From the NCBI RefSeq assembly GCF_000265205.3, contig NC_018000.1:4464001-4528000 (forward strand): a stretch of 64,000 nucleotides of DNA. Direction: 5' to 3'. Source of the stretch: Sinorhizobium fredii USDA 257. Lineage in GTDB: Bacteria; Pseudomonadota; Alphaproteobacteria; Rhizobiales; Rhizobiaceae. Made by a program: the position numbers and the translations under genes. Positions 63,346 to 64,000 of the stretch are shown in pieces. The notes beneath the pieces were generated by a model. That model did no database searches. It was not told the origin of the DNA and saw nothing but the letters and a program-made list of their open reading frames with translations. Every line of letters starts with the position of its first letter. The stretch's first letter is position 1.

Positions 63346-63648
63346 TCACGGAACCGAACTTTCGCACAGCAACGTCCCATCGGCGCGATAGACGGACAAG
63401 CGAGCGGTCCACACATCAGGTGCGGTGCTGACCAGGATTGTCGAAAGCTCCTGCCGTCCGGCCTGCTCGCTCGCGAACGCGCCGGCTTGCACATTCGTGG
63501 ACGATTCCGTCGTGACCTTGAAGTGATAGGTGCCCCTTTCGCTCCAATCGCTATGCAATGTCGCGACCAAGGAGGTCAGAGTGTGGGTTTTGGAATGCTC
63601 GATGACACATTCTATCGGAGCATAAGCAATTGCATCCAGGCTGATCAT
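63346..63648 (-). CDS. CsgH-like curli assembly protein
   Basis: 100 residues from the ATG at 63648 (GGAGACG upstream). Two Cys (IECVIEHS and LLCESSVP) flank a beta-sandwich: SLVATLHSDWSERGTYHFKV, SSTNVQAGAFASEQ, TARLSVYRADGT. This pattern matches CsgH of Rhizobiales, which inhibits premature curlin fibre formation in the periplasm. No export signal is visible at this start, so the true start or export route is unclear. Right of it lies a curlin gene. Confidence 0.7.
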   Translation of the reverse strand: MISLDAIAYAPIECVIEHSKTHTLTSLVATLHSDWSERGTYHFKVTTESSTNVQAGAFASEQAGRQELSTILVSTAPDVWTARLSVYRADGTLLCESSVP

Positions 63649-63818
63649 GGTCTCGTCTCCGGCAGATTGATTTTCAGAACAGAGGACCGGTCGCCACTAC
63701 AGCGCCGCGCGTCTTGTCCGACGCTCAAAGGCGCTGCAGCACTTTGAATTGCTACATGTTTTCCCTTAAATCGGCTGGTTTAAGGAACATGCGGTGGCGG
63801 CCGGTGGATCGAAATCGA

Positions 63819-64000
63819 TCAGTCCTGCACCGTGATAGAGAGATTTCCTTCGCCGTCCTGCTGGGTCAGCGATTTGTTGTACACGCCGAACTGGAACGTG
63901 CCGGACGCGTTGTATTTGCCCCTCTGCAAGGTGATCGCCTTGTTGTGCTTCCCGAACTGCGCCGTTCCGGAAACATTTCCCTTGCCATCCTGGACAGACA
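63819..64000 (-). CDS. Curlin (CsgA/CsgB-like) subunit, 3' end of gene
   Basis: Open from the right window edge (5' part outside) to the TGA at 63819. It reads QDGKGNVSGTAQFGKHNKA, ITLQRGKYNASGTFQFGVYN, KSLTQQDGEGNLSITVQD: repeats of about 22 residues with the curlin Gln/Asn spacing (SxxQxGxxN). Such proteins polymerise into amyloid fibres on the cell surface. The CsgH-like gene follows 170 nt downstream, supporting a curli operon. Confidence 0.8.
   Translation of the reverse strand, partial: SVQDGKGNVSGTAQFGKHNKAITLQRGKYNASGTFQFGVYNKSLTQQDGEGNLSITVQD

Overview
The window reads as chromosome of a Rhizobiaceae alphaproteobacterium, most likely Sinorhizobium/Ensifer. The basis is high GC, family content typical of Rhizobiales (BA14K secreted proteins, DUF1515, DUF3309, CsgH-type curli protein, Stf0 sulfotransferase, DUF3772-type MscS channel) and a rhizobial-type palindrome embedded in one gene. 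No species-diagnostic gene was identified, so the genus is an inference.

Layout. 1-8.15 kb is host chromosome: an MscS-type channel (runs off the left edge), a membrane protein plus HlyD-type fusion protein, a truncated SulP transporter, a GFA-fold protein, a DUF924 protein, an SLC13/RCK permease and a tandem pair of duplicated lipoproteins. About 8.24-33.4 kb is a defective, podovirus-like prophage transcribed mostly leftwards. Reading right to left it has a CI-type repressor with operator-like palindromes on both sides, early genes including a protein ending in a DnaA-type DNA-binding domain, a small-terminase candidate, TerL, a frameshifted portal, scaffold, SU10-type capsid, a run of connector/tail genes joined by 4-nt overlaps, an S74 chaperone protein, tail fibre, and a lysis cassette (endolysin with membrane anchors, overlapping spanin genes). 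It has no recognisable integrase and contains host-like inserts, including an AT-rich glycosyltransferase and genes lying between TerS and TerL.

33.4-38.85 kb is again host-like: pentapeptide-repeat protein, Tim44-domain protein, a glycosyltransferase next to a Stf0 sulfotransferase, and small ORFs. 38,856-49,394 is a second, compact 10.5-kb mobile element integrated in the 3' half of a tRNA-Lys(CUU) gene, with a perfect 50-bp duplication at its ends and pairs of a 10-bp arm-like repeat just inside both ends. It encodes a P4-type integrase, an AlpA/Xis-like protein, a RepA-like hexameric ATPase followed by a block of inverted repeats (possible origin), several small proteins, an HK97-type capsid-like protein, a tape-measure protein with an intact-looking VanY peptidase motif, and an XRE regulator. 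No terminase, portal or lysis gene is present. This satellite-like element is the most unusual part of the window.

49.4-64 kb is host chromosome: PhzF-like isomerase, MFS transporter, NUDIX hydrolase, endonuclease/exonuclease/phosphatase protein, a secreted cysteine-peptidase-like protein, a glutathione-formaldehyde GFA protein, a 972-residue RTX calcium-binding repeat protein, a BTAD/TPR regulator, a LuxR-type regulator, and at the right edge a CsgH-like protein and the end of a curlin subunit. The last block suggests a surface/secretion-adhesion neighbourhood.
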